Below are positions 26,601 through 39,611 of a DNA stretch of 64,000 nucleotides, piece after piece. This stretch comes from Calliopsis andreniformis (lineage: Eukaryota; Arthropoda; Insecta; Hymenoptera; Andrenidae), in assembly GCF_051401765.1 (NCBI RefSeq), contig NW_027480545.1, positions 868,001 to 932,000 of the forward strand, read 5' to 3'. Each line of letters opens with the position of its first letter. Positions within the stretch are counted from its first letter, which is position 1. The notes under the pieces are model-generated. The model made no database searches and was not told the DNA's origin. It was given only the letters and a program-made list of their open reading frames with translations. The translations under genes and the position numbers were made by a program.

Positions 26601-28880
26601 TCCTCTATCCTCAATCCTCAATCCTCAATCCTCAATCCTCAATCTTCAATCCTCAATCCTCAATCCTCAATACTCAATCCTCAATCTTCAATCCTCAATA
26701 CTCAATCTTCAATCCTCAATCCTCTATCCTCAATCCTCAATCCTCAATCTTCAATCCTCAATACTCAATCTTCAATCCTCACTCCTAAATCATCAATCCT
26801 CAATCTTCAATACTCAATCCTCAATCCTCAATCCTCAATACTCAACCATCAATCCGAAATTCTCAATACTCAATAGAATATCCTGAATTCTCAGGATTCA
26901 ATACTGAAACCTCAATCCTCAACCCTCAGCCCTCATCCTCCACCCCCAATCCTCAATCCTCAATCCTCAATCCTCAATCCTCAATCCTCAGTGATCAATA
27001 CTCAATCTTCAATACTCAATCCTCAATCCTCAATCCTCAATCCTCAATCCTCAATCCTCATTCTTCAATCCTCAATACCCAATCCTCAATCTTCAATCCT
27101 CAATCCTCAATCCTCAATCCTCAATCGTCAATCCTCAGTCCTCAAACATCAATCCTGAATCCTCAATCCTGAATCCTCAATCTTCAGCCCTCAGTCCTCA
27201 ACAATCAGTTGTCAATCCTCAATCCTCAAAAGAATATCATCAATTCACAGATTTCAATACTCAATACTCAATCTGCAATCTTCAAGTCTCTATCCTCAAA
27301 CATCAATTCTCATCATTCGACACTCAACACTCAGTCCCCAATCCTCAATATTCAATCCTCAATCCTCCATCCTCAATCCACAATCCTCAACCTTCAACCC
27401 TCAATACTGAATCTTCAATCCTCAATCCTCAATCCTCAACACTTATATCCTCAATCGTCAATCTTCAGTCCTCAATACTCAATCTTCAATTCTCAATCTT
27501 CAATCCTCAATCCTGAATCCTCAATCCTCAGTACTCAATCCTCAATCCTCAATCTTCAATCCTCAATCCTCAATCCTCAATCCTCAATTCTCAATCCTCA
27601 ATCCTTAATCCTCTGACCTCAAGCATCAATATTCAACCCTCAGTCCTCGTCCTCAATCCACAACCCTCAATCCTCAGTCCTCAATATTCAATCATCAATA
27701 TCCAATCTTCAATCCTCTATCCTCAATCCTCAATCCTCAATCCTCAATCCTCAATCTTCAATCCTCAATCCTCAATCCTCAATACTCAATCCTCAATCTT
27801 CAATCCTCAATACTCAATCTGCAATCCTCAATCCTCAATCCTCTATCCTCAATCCTCAATCCTCAATCTTCAATCCTCAATACTCAATCTTCAATCCTCA
27901 ATCCTCAATCCTCAATCCTCAATCCTCATTCTTCAATCCTCAATACCCAATCCTCAATCTTCAATCCTCAATCCTCAATCCTCAAGCCTCAATCCTCAAC
28001 CCTCATTCTTCAATCCTCAATACCCAACACTCAACCTTCAATCCTCAATCCTCAATCCTCAATCCTCAATTCTCAATCCTCAATCCTCAATCCTCAGTCC
28101 TCAAACCTCAATCCTCAACCCTCAGCCCTCATCCTCAATCCTCAATCGTCAATCCTCAATCCTCAGCCCTCAGTCCTCAAACCTCAATGCTCATTCCTCA
28201 ATCCCCAATCCCCAATCCTCAATCATCAATCCTCAATCTTCAATACTCAATCCTCAATCCTCAATCCTCAATACTCAACCATCAATCCTCAATTCTCAAT
28301 ACTCAATAGAATATCCTGAATTCTCAGGATTCAATACTGAAACCTCAATCCTCAACCCTCAGCCCTCATCCTCCACCCTCAATCCTCAATCCTCAATCCT
28401 CAATCCTCAATCCTCAGTGATCAATACTCAATCTTCAATCCTCAGCCCTCTGTCCTCAAACCTCAATGCTCATTCCTCAATCCCCAATCCTCAATCCTCA
28501 ATCCTCAATCATCTGTCCTCAATCTTCAATACTCATTCCTCAATCCTCAATCCCCAATCCTCACTCCTCAATCATCAATCCTCAATCTTCAATACTCAAT
28601 CCTCAATCCTCAATCCTCAATACTCAACCATCAATCCGAAATTCTCAATACTCAATAGAATATCCTGAATTCTCAGGATTCAATACTGAAACCTCAATCC
28701 TCAACCCTCAGCCCTCATCCTCCACCCCCAATCCTCAATCCTCAATCCTCAATCCTCAATCCTCAGTGATCAATACTCAATCTTCAATACTCAATCCTCA
28801 ATCCTCAATCCTCAATCCTCAATCCTCAATCCTCATTCTTCAATCCTCAATACCCAATCCTCAATCTTCAATCCTCAATC
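23660..28880 (+). repeat. 3.1 kb tandem duplication in zone B (second copy partial)
   Basis: K cassettes at 24074 and 27198, GTGATCAAT words at 25293 and 28417, and hairpins at 25538 and 28662 are all 3124 bases apart. The second copy stops near 28880, where the text jumps to AACACTTATATCC. The offset is 3117 at the left edge (TCACTCCT at 23662 and 26779), so one copy gained or lost a single 7-base unit. The first copy contains an extra K cassette at 25849 that the second lacks at the same place. Confidence 0.75.
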
Positions 28881-30335
28881 CTCAATCCTCAACACTTATA
28901 TCCTCAATCGTCAATCTTCAGTCCTCAATACTCAATCTTCAATTCTCAATCTTCAATCCTCAATCCTGAATCCTCAATCCTCAGTACTCAATCCTCAATC
29001 CTCAATCTTCAATCCTCAATCCTCAATCCTCAATCCTCAATTCTCAATCCTCAATCCTTAATCCTCTGACCTCAAGCATCAATATTCAACCCTCAGTCCT
29101 CGTCCTCAATCCACAACCCTCAATCCTCAGTCCTCAATATTCAATCATCAATATCCACTCTTCAATCCTCTATCCTCAATCCTCAATCCTCAATCCTCAA
29201 TCCTCAATCTTCAATCCTCAATCCTCAATCCTCAATACTCAATCCTCAATCTTCAATCCTCAATACTCAATCTGCAATCCTCAATCCTCAATCCTCTATC
29301 CTCAATCCTCAATCCTCAATCTTCAATCCTCAATACTCAATCTTCAATCCTCAATCCTCAATCCTCAATCCTCAATCCTCATTCTTCAATCCTCAATACC
29401 CAATCCTCAATCTTCAATCCTCAATCCTCAATCCTCAAGCCTCAATCCTCAACCCTCATTCTTCAATCCTCAATACCCAACACTCAATCTTCAATCCTCA
29501 ATCCTCAATCCTCAATCCTCAATTCTCAATCCTCAATCCTCAATCCTCAGTCCTCAAACCTCAATCCTCAACCCTCAGCCCTCATCCTCAATCCTCAATC
29601 GTCAATCCTCAATCCTCAGCCCTCAGTCCTCAAACCTCAATGCTCATTCCTCAATCCCCAATCCCCAATCCTCAATCATCAATCCTCAATCTTCAATACT
29701 CAATCCTCAATCCTCAATCCTCAATACTCAACCATCAATCCTCAATTCTCAATACTCAATAGAATATCCTGAATTCTCAGGATTCAATACTGAAACCTCA
29801 ATCCTCAACCCTCAGCCCTCATCCTCCACCCTCAATCCTCAATCCTCAATCCTCAATCCTCAATCCTCAGTGATCAATACTCAATCTTCAATCCTCAGCC
29901 CTCTGTCCTCAAACCTCAATGCTCATTCCTCAATCCCCAATCCTCAATCCTCAATCCTCAATCATCTGTCCTCAATCTTCAATACTCATTCCTCAATCCT
30001 CAATCCCCAATCCTCACTCCTCAATCATCAATCCTCAATCTTCAATACTCAATCCTCAATCCTCAATCCTCAATACTCAACCATCAATCCGAAATTCTCA
30101 ATACTCAATAGAATATCCTGAATTCTCAGGATTCAATACTGAAACCTCAATCCTCAACCCTCAGCCCTCATCCTCCACCCTCAATCCTCAATCCTCAATC
30201 CTCAATCCTCAATCCTCAGTGATCAATACTCAATCTTGAATACTCAATCCTCAATCCTCAATCCTCAATCCTCAATCCTCAATCCTCATTCTTCAATCCT
30301 CAATAGCCAATCCTCAATCTTCAATCCTCAATCCT
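27430..30335 (+). repeat. 1453-base tandem duplication in zone B
   Basis: ACTTATATCC at 27441 and 28894, hairpins at 28313 and 29766 and at 28662 and 30115, and ATGCTCATTCC at 28466 and 29919 are all 1453 bases apart. The joint is near 28882. It overlaps the right end of the 3124-base duplication, so it must have formed after or through that event. Sampled landmarks keep a constant distance, showing no net length change. Confidence 0.75.
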
Positions 30336-32927
30336 CAATCCTCAATCCTCAATCGTCAATCCTCAGTCCTCAAACATCAATCCTGAATCCTCAATCCTGA
30401 ATCCTCAATCTTCAGCCCTCAGTCCTCAACAATCAGTTGTCAATCCTCAATCCTCAAAAGAATATCATCAATTCACAGATTTCAATACTCAGTACTCAAT
30501 CTGCAATCTTCAAGTCTCTATCCTCAAACATCAATTCTCATCATTCGACCCTCAACACTCAGTCCCCAATCCTCAATATTCAATCCTCAATCCTCCATCC
30601 TCAATCCACAATCCTCAACCTTCAACCCTCAATACTGAATCTTCAATCCTCAATCCTCAATTCTCAATCCTCAATCCTCAGTCCTCAGTCCTCGAACCTC
30701 AATCCTCAACCCTCAGCCCTCATCCTCAATCCTCAATCGTCAATCCTCAATCCTCAGCCCTCAGTCCTCAAACCTCAATGCTCATTCCTCAATCCCCAAT
30801 CCTCAATCCTCAATCCTCAATCATCTGTCCTCAATCTTCAATCCTCATTCCTCAATCCTCAATCCCCAATCCTCACTCCTCAATCATCAATCCTCAATCT
30901 TCAATACTCAATCCTCAATCCTCAATCCTCAATACTCAACCATCAATCCGAAATTCTCAATACTCAATAGAATATCCTGAATTCTCAGGATTCGATACTG
31001 AAACCTCAATCCTCAACCCTCAGCCCTCATCCTCCACCCCCAATCCTCAATCCTCAATCCTCAATCCTCAATCCTCAGTGATCAATACTCAATCTTCAAT
31101 ACTCAATCCTCAATCCTCAATCCTCAATCCTCAATCCTCAATCCTCAATCCTCATTCTTCAATCCTCAATACCCAATCCTCAATCATCAATCCTCAATCC
31201 TCAATCCTCAATCCTCAGTCGTCAATCCTCAGTCCTCAAACATCAATCCTGAATCCTCAATCCTGAATCCTCAATCTTCAGCCCTCAGTCCTCAACAATC
31301 AGTTGTCAATCCTCAATCCTCAAAAGAATATCATCAATTCACAGATTTCAATACTCAATACTCAATCTGCAATCTTCAAGTCTCTATCCTCAAACATCAA
31401 TTCTCATCATTCGACCCTCAACACTCAGTCCCCAATCCTCAATATTCAATCCTCAATCCTTCATCCTCAATCCACAATCCTCAACCTTCAACCCTCAATA
31501 CTGAATCTTCAATCCTCAATCCTCAATCCTCAACACTTATATCCTCAATCGTCACTCTTCAGTCCTCAATACTCAATCTTCAATTCTCAATCTTCAATCC
31601 TCAATCCTGAATCCTCAATCCTCAGTACTCAATCCTCAATCCTCAATCTTCAATCCTCAATCCTCAATCCTCAATCCTCAATTCTCAATCCTCGATCCTT
31701 AATCCTCTGACCTCAAGCATCAATATTCAACCCTCAGTCCTCGTCCTCAATCCACAACCCTCAATCCTCAGTCCTCAATATTCAATCATCAATATCCAAT
31801 CTTCAATCCTCTATCCTCAATCCTCAATCCTCAATCCTCAATCCTCAATCTTCAATCCTCAATCCTCAATCCTCAATACTCAATCCTCAATCTTCAATCC
31901 TCAATACTCAATCTGCAATCCTCAATCCTCAATCCTCTATCCTCAATCCTCAATCCTCAATCTTCAATCCTCAATCTTCAATACTCAATCCTCAATCCTC
32001 AATCCTCAATACTCAACCATCAATCCTCAATTCTCAATACTCAATAGAATATCCTGAATTCTCAGGATTCAATACTGAAACCTCAATCCTCAACCCTCAG
32101 CCCTCATCCTCCACCCTCAATCCTCAATCCTCAATTCTCAATCCTCAATCCTCAGTGATCAATACTCAATCTTCAATCCTCAGCCCTCTGTCCTCAAACC
32201 TCAATGCTCATTCCTCAATCCCCAATCCTCAATCCTCAATCCTCAATCATCTGTCCTCAATCTTCAATACTCATTCCTCAATCCTCAATCCCCAATCCTC
32301 ACTCCTCAATCATCAATCCTCAATCTTCAATACTCAATCCTCAATCCTCAATCCTCAATACTCAACCATCAATCCGAAATTCTCAATACTCAATAGAATA
32401 TCCTGAATTCTCAGGATTCAATACTGAAACCTCAATCCTCAACCCTCAGCCCTCATCCTCCACCCACAATCCTCAATCCTCAATCCTCAATCCTCAATCC
32501 TCAGTGATCAATACTCAATCTTCAATACTCAATCCTCAATCCTCAATCCTCAATCCTCAATCCTCAATCCTCATTCTTCAATCCTCAATAGCCAATCCTC
32601 AATCTTCAATCCTCAATCCTCAATCCTCAATCCTCAATCGTCAATCCTCAGTCCTCAAACATCAATCCTGATTCCTCAATCCTGAATCCTCAATCTTCAG
32701 CCCTCAGTCCTCAACAATCAGTTGTCAATCCTCAATCCTCAAAAGAATATCATCAATTCACAGATTTCAATACTCAGTACTCAATCTGCAATCTTCAAGT
32801 CTCTATCCTCAAACATCAATTCTCATAATTCGACCCTCAACACTCAGTCCCCAATCCTCAATATTCAATCCTCAATCCTCCATCCTCAATCCACAATCCT
32901 CAACCTTCAACCCTCAATACTGAATCT
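30336..32927 (+). repeat. Zone B mosaic with three closely spaced K cassettes
   Basis: K cassettes lie at 30426, 31292 and 32711. The text between them is assembled from segments also found at 24-29 kb. From about 32.1 kb it matches 25.2 kb onward at offset 6862 (GTGATCAAT word at 25293 and 32155, K cassettes at 25849 and 32711). No single period explains the whole stretch; it looks like several overlapping exchanges. Confidence 0.6.
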
Positions 32928-34954
32928 TCAATCCTCAATCCTCAATCCTCAATACTTATATCCTCAATCGTCAATCTTCAGTCCTCAATACTCAATCTTC
33001 AATTCTCAATCTTCAATCCTCAATCCTGAATCCTCAATCCTCAGTACTCAATCCTCAATCCTCAACCTTCAATCCTCAATCCTCAATCCTCAATCCTCAA
33101 TTCTCAATCCTCAATCCTTAATCCTCAGACCTCAAACATCAGTCCTCAACCCTCAGTCCTCATTCTCAATTCCCAATTCTCAATCCTCAATCCTCAATAC
33201 TTAATCCTCAATCGTCAATCTTCAGTCCTCAATACTCAATCTTCAATTCTCAATCTTCAATCCTCAATCCTCAATCCTCAATCCTCAGTACTCAATCCTC
33301 AATCCTCAATCTTCAATCCTCAATCCTCAATCCTCAATTCTCAATCCTCAATCCTTAATCCTCAGACCTCAAACATCAATATTCAACCCTCAGTCCTCGT
33401 CCTCAATCAACAACCCTCAATCCTCAGTCCTCAATATTCAATCATCAATATCCAATCTTCAATCCTCTATCCTCAATCCTCAATCCTCAATCCTCAATCC
33501 TCAATCTTCAATCCTCAATCCTCAATCCTCAATACTCAATCCTCAATCTTCAATCCTCAATACTCAATCTTCAATCCTCAATCCTCTATCCTCAATCCTC
33601 AATCCTCAATCTTCAATCCTCAATACTCAATCTTCAATCCTCAATCTTCAATCCTCAATCCTCAATCCTCATTCTTCAATCCTGAATACCCAATCCTCAA
33701 TCTTCAATCCTCAATCCTCAATCCTCAAGCCTCAATCCTCAACCCTCATTCTTCAATCCTCAATATCCAAGCCTCAATCTTCAATCCTCAATCCTCAATC
33801 CTCAATTCTCAATCCTCAATCCTCAATCCTCAATCCTCAATCCTCAATCCTCAATCCTCATTCTTCAATCCTCAATACCCAATCCTCAATCTTCAATCCT
33901 CAATCCTCAATCCTCAAGCCTCAATCCTCAACCCTCATTCTTCAATCCTCAATACCCAACCCTCAATCTTCAATCCTCAATCCTCAATCCTCAATTCTCA
34001 ATCCTCAATCCTCAATCATCAGTCCGCAAACCTCAATCCTCAACCCTCAGCCCTCATCCTCAATCCTCAATCGTCAATCCTCAATCCTCAGCCCTCAGTC
34101 CTCAAACCTCAATGCTCATTCCTCAATCCCCAATCCCCAATCCTCAATCATCAATCCTCAATCTTCAATACTCAATCCTCAATCCTGAATCCTCAATACT
34201 CAACCATCAATCCTCAATTCTCAATACTCAATAGAATATCCTGAATTCTCAGGATTCAATACTGAAACCTCAATCCTCAACCGTCAGCCCTCATCCTCCA
34301 CCCTCAATCCTCAATCCTCAATCCTCAATCCTCAATCCTCAGTGATCAATACTCAATCTTCAATACTCAATCCTCAATCCTCAATCCTCAATCCTCAATC
34401 CTCAATCCTCAATCCTCAATCCCCAATCCTCATTTCTCAATCAGCAATACTCAATCCTCAATCTTCTATCCTCAATACTCAATCTTCAATCCTCAATCCT
34501 CAATCCTCAATCCTCAATCCTCAATCCTCAATCTTCAATACTCAATCCTCAATCCTCAATCCTCAATCCTCAGTGATCAATACTCAATCTTCAATACTCA
34601 ATCCTCAATCCTCAATCCTCAATACTCAATCCTCAATCCTCAATCCTCAATCCTCAATCCTCAATCCTCAATCCTCATTTCTCAATCCTCAATACTCAAT
34701 CCTCAATCTTCTATCCTCAATACTCAATCTTCAATCCTCAATCCTCAATCCTCAATCCTCAATCCTCAATCCTCAATCTTCAATACTCAATCCTTAATCC
34801 TCAATCCTCAATCCTCAATCCTCAATCCTCAATCCTCAATCCTCAATCCTCATTTCTCAATCCTCAATACTCAATCCTCAATCCTCAATCCTCAATACTC
34901 AACCATCAACCCTCAATTCTCAATACTCAATAGAATATCCTGAATTCTCAGGAT
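32928..34954 (+). repeat. Distant copy of A1 material from about 7370-9158
   Basis: The words TACTTAATCCTCAATCG at 7640 recur at 33198 and GTGATCAATAC at 8784 recurs at 34342, both at offset 25558. The closing hairpin is at 9141 and 34937 (offset 25796), so this copy has grown by about 238 bases between 34.5 and 34.75 kb through extra GTGATCAATAC and TCATTTC words. A2 has no copy of this part, so the two relatives sit on either side of A2 and the 2393-base duplication. Confidence 0.7.
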
Positions 34955-36040
34955 TCAACACTGAAACCTCAATCCTCAACCCTCAGCCCTCACCCTCCTC
35001 CCTCAATCCTCAATCCTCAATCCTCAATCCTCAATCCTCAATCCTCAATCCTCAATCCTCAATCCTCATTCTTCAATCCTCAATACCCAATCCTCAATCT
35101 TCAATCCTCAATCCTCAATCCTCAAGCCTCAATCCTCAACCCTCATTCTTCAATCCTCAATACCCAACACTCAATCTTCAACCCTCAACCCTCAATCCTC
35201 AATTCTCAACCCTCAATCCTCAATCCTCAGTCCTCAAACCTCAATCCTCAACCCTCAGCCCTCATCCTCAATCCTCAATCGTCAATCCTCAATCCTCAGC
35301 CCTCAGTCCTCAAACCTCAATGCTCATTCCTCAATCCCCAATCCTCAATCCTCAATCCTCAATCATCTGTCCTCAATCTTCAATACTCATTCCTCAATCC
35401 TCAATCCCCAATCCTCAATCCTCAATCATCAATCCTCAATCTTCAATACTCAATCCTCAATCCTCAATCCTCAATCCTCAATACTCAACCATCAATCCTC
35501 AATTCTCAATACTCAATAGAATATCCTGAATTCTCAGGATTCAATACTGAAACCTCAATCCTCAACCCTCAGCCCTCATCCTCCACCCTCAGTCCTCAAT
35601 CCTCAATCCCCAATCCTCAATCCTCAGTGATCAATACTCAATCTTCAATACTCAATCCTCAATCCTCAATCCTCAAACCTCAATCCTCAATCCTCAATCC
35701 TCAATCCTCAATACTCATTTCTCAATCCTCAATACTCAATCCTCAATCTTCTATCCTCAATACTCAATCTTCAATCCTCAATCCTCAATCCTCAATCCTC
35801 AATCCTCAATCCTCAATCTTCAATCCTCAATACTCAATCTTCAATACTCAATCCTCAATCCTCAATCATCAATCCTCATTCTTCAATCCTCAATACCCAA
35901 TCCTCAATCTTCAATCCTCAATCCTCAATCCTCAAGCCTCAATCCTCAATCCTCATTCTTCAATCCTCAATACCCCATCCTCAATCTTCAATCCTCAATC
36001 CTCAATCCTCAATTCTCAATCCTGAATCCTCAGTCCTCAG
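34955..36040 (+). repeat. Zone B exit block
   Basis: This is ordinary variant heptamer text with a nine-unit perfect run at 35003-35065, a hairpin at 35523 and a GTGATCAAT word at 35627. It combines words typical of zone B (TCATCTGTCC near 35365) with words typical of the next zone. I see no landmark unique to it. Confidence 0.55.
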
Positions 36041-38381
36041 TCCTCAAACCTCAATCCTCAACCCTCAGCCCTCATCCTCAATCCTCAATCGTCAATCCTC
36101 AATCCTCAGCCCTCAGTCCTCAAACCTCAATGCTCAATCCTCAATCCCCAATCCTCAATCCTCAATCATCAATCATCAATCCTCAATCTTCAATACTCAT
36201 TCCTCAATCCTCAATCCCCAATCCTCAATCCTCAATCATCAATCCTCAATCTTCAATACTCAATCCTCAATCCTCAATCCTCAATACTCAACCATCAACC
36301 CTCAATTCTCAATACTCAATAGAATATCCTGAATTCTCAGGATTCAACACTGAAACCTCAATCCTCAACCCTCAGCCCTCATCCTCCACCCTCAATCCTC
36401 AATCCTCAATCCTCAATCCTCAATCCTCAATCCTCAATCCTCAATCCTCAGTTATCAATACTCAATCTTCAATACTCAATCCTCAATCCTCAATCCTCAA
36501 TCCTCAATCCTCAATCCTCAATCCTCATTTCTCAAACCTCAATCCTCGACCCTCAGTCCTCATGCTCAATTCTCAATTCTCAATCCTCAATCCTCAATTC
36601 TCAACCTTCATCCTCAATAATCAATCTCCAATCCTAGATCCTCAATCCTCAATCCTCAATCCCCAATCTTCAATCCTCAATAATCAATCTCCAATCCTAG
36701 ATACTCAATCCTCAATCCTCAATCCTCAATCCTCAATACTCATTCTTCAATCATCAATACCCAATCCTCAATCATCAACCCTCAATCATCAGTCCTCAAT
36801 TCTCAATCCTCAATCCTCAACCCTCAACCCTGAATCTTCAATCCTCAGTCCCCAATCCTCAATCTTCAATCATCAATCCTCAATCTTCAATACTCATTCC
36901 TCAATCTTCAATCCCAAATCCTCAATCCTCAATCCTCAATCTTCAATCCTCAATCCTCAATCCTCAATACTCAATCCTCAACCTTCTATCCTCAATACTC
37001 AATCTTCAATCCTCAATCCTCAATCCTCAATCCTCAATCCTCAATCCTCAACCTTCAATCCTCAATACTCAATCTTCAATACTCAATCCTCAATCCTCAA
37101 TCATCAATCCTCATTCTTCAATCCTCAATACCCAATCCTCAATCTTCAATCCTCAATCCTCAATCCTGAAGCCTCAATCCTCAATCCACATTCTTCAATG
37201 CTCAATACCCAATCCTCAATCTTCAATCCTCAATCCTCAATCCTCAATTCTCAATCCTCAATACTCATTCCTCAATCCTCAATCCCCAATCCTCAATCCT
37301 CAATCATCAATCCTCAATCTTCAATACGCAATCCTCAATCCTCAATCCTCAATACTCAACCATCAATCCTCAATTCTCAATACTCAATAGAATATCCTGA
37401 ATTCTCAGGATTCAACACTGAAACCTCAATCCTCAACCCTCAGCCCTCATCCTCCACCCTCAATCCTCAATCCTCAATCCTCAATCCTCAATCCTCAATC
37501 ATCAATCCTCAATCTCCAATACTCATTCCTCAATCCTCAATCCTCAATCCTCAATTCTCAATCATCAATCCTCAATCTCCAATACTCATTCCTCAATCCT
37601 CAATCCTCAATCCTCAATCCTCAATCATCAATCCTCAATCTCCAATACTCATTCCTCAATCCTCAATCCTCAATCCTCAATCCTCAATCATCAATTCTCA
37701 ACCTTCAATACTCAATCCTCAATCCTCAATACTCAACCATCAATCCCCAATTCTCAATACTCAATAGAATATCCTGAATTCTCAGGATTCAATACACAAA
37801 CCTCAATCCTCAACCCTCAGCCCTCATCCTCCATCCTCAATCCTCAATCCTCAATCCCGAATTTTCAATCCTCAATATTCAATCTTCAATCCTCAATCCT
37901 CAATCCTCAATCCTCAATCCTCAATCATCAGTGATCAATACTCAATCTTCAATACTGAATCCTCAATCCTCAATCTTCAATCCTCAATCCTCAATCCTCA
38001 ATCCTCATTTCTCAAGCCTCAATCCTCAACCCTCAGTCCTCATCCTCAATTCTCATTTCTCAATCCTGAATCCTCAATTCTCAATCTTCAATCCTTAATA
38101 ATCAATCTCCAATCCTAGATCCTCAATCCCCAATCTTCAATCCTTAATCCTCAATCTTTGATCCTTAATTCTCAATCGTCAATCTTCAATCCTCAATACC
38201 CAGTCTTCAATCCTCAATCCTCAATCCTCAATCCTCAATCCTCATCCTTCAATCCTCAATACCCAATCCTCAATCTTCAATCGTCAATCCTCAATCCTCA
38301 ATCCTCAATCGTCAATCCTCAGTCCTCAAACATCAATCCTGAATCCTCAATCCTGAATCCTCAATCTTCAGCCCTCAGTCC
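36041..38381 (+). repeat. C0: older relative of the middle of the C superunit
   Basis: This stretch is collinear with about 43.96-46.2 kb. Offsets are 7923 at 36130, 7916 at 36562 and 7867 at 38158, so about 56 bases of net length change have accumulated. It includes a three-fold run of the phrase ATCATCAATCCTCAATCTCC (37500-37650) where C1 has two. It also has the rare words CTTTGATCCTTAATTC at 38156. The C superunit material was thus present before the C1/C2 duplication. Confidence 0.7.
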
Positions 38382-39611
38382 TCAACAATCAGTTGTCAAT
38401 CCTCAATCCTCAAAAGAATATCATCAATTCACAGATTTCAATACTCAATACTCAATCTGCAATCTTCAAGTCTCTATCCTCAAACATCAATTCTCATCAT
38501 TCGACCCTCAACACTCATTCCCCAATCCTCAATATTCAATCCTCAATCCTCCATCCTCAATCCACAATCGTCAACCTTCAACCCTCAATACTGAATCTTC
38601 AATTCTCAATCCTCAATCCTCAATACTTAATCCTCAATCGTCAATCTTCAGTCCTCAATACTCAATCTTCAATTCTCAATCTTCAATAATCAATCCTCAA
38701 TCCTCAATCCTCAGTACTCAATCCTCAATCCTCAATCTTCAATCCTCAATCCTCAATCCTCAATTCTCAATCCTCAATCCTTAATCCTCAGACCTCAAAC
38801 ATCAATATTCAACCCTCAGTCCTCGTCCTCAATCCACAACCCTTAATCCTCAGTCCTCAATATTCAATCATCAATATCCAATCTTCAATCCTCTATCCTC
38901 AATCCTCAATCCTCAATCCTCAATCCTCAATCTTCAATCCTCAATCCTCAATCCTCAATACTCAATCCTCAATCTTCAATCCTCAATACTCAATCTTCAA
39001 TCCTCAATCCTCTATCCTCAATCCTCAATCCTCAATCTTCAATCCTCAATACTCAATCTTCAATCCTCTATCCTCAATCCTCAATCCTCAAACCTCATTC
39101 TTCAATCCTCAATACCCAATCCTCAATCTTCAATCCTCAATCCTCAATCATCTGTCCTCAATCTTCAATACTCATTCCTCAATCCTCAATCCTCAATACT
39201 CAACCATCAATCCTCAATTCTCAATGCTCAATAGAATATCCTGAATTCTCAGGATACAATACTGAAACCTCAATCCTCAACCCTCAGCCCTCATCCTCCA
39301 CCCTCAATCCTCAATCCTCAATCCTCAATCCTCAATCCTCAGTGATCAATACTCAATCTTCAATACTCAATCCTCAATCCTCAATCCTCAATCTTCAATC
39401 CTCAATCCTCAATCCTCAATACTCAATCCTCAATCTTCAATCCTCAATACTCAATCTTCAATCCTCAATCCTCTATCCTCAATCCTCAATCCTCAATCTT
39501 CAATCCTCAATACTCAATCTTCAATCCTCTATCCTCAATCCTCAATCCTCAAACCTCATTTTTCAATCCTCAATACCCAATCCTCAATCTTCAATCCTCA
39601 ATCCTCAATCC
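38382..39611 (+). repeat. Block between C0 and the 1.47 kb units
   Basis: It starts with a K cassette (38382) and has a hairpin at 39238 and a GTGATCAAT word at 39342. Its middle (about 38.8-39.1 kb) carries the TCCTCGTCCTCAATCC to CTCTATCC phrase that recurs before most units in zones B and C. Nothing else distinguishes it. Confidence 0.55.

Larger units (their letters stand above)
23763..36343 (+). repeat. Hairpin marker copies in zone B (15)
   Basis: Starts at 23763, 25182, 25538, 26880, 28313, 28662, 29766, 30115, 30974, 32051, 32400, 34238, 34937, 35523 and 36326. All keep both arms and the GAATTC centre. Several are preceded by the variant phrase ATCCGAAATTC (23763, 25538, 26880, 28662, 30115, 30974, 32400) and the others by ATCCTCAATTC or ACCCTCAATTC, so two or three lineages of the marker are interleaved here. 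Paired markers about 350 bases apart recur at 25182/25538, 28313/28662, 29766/30115 and 32051/32400. Confidence 0.8.

Noticed and set aside
36130..37767. 545-codon open frame, the longest in the window, reading ILNPQSS-type repeats
   Set aside because: It is the expected product of a stop-free heptamer. Overlapping frames give the same peptide, there is no ribosome-binding site or other gene signal, and equivalent frames elsewhere end wherever a chance TGA, TAG or TAA word appears.
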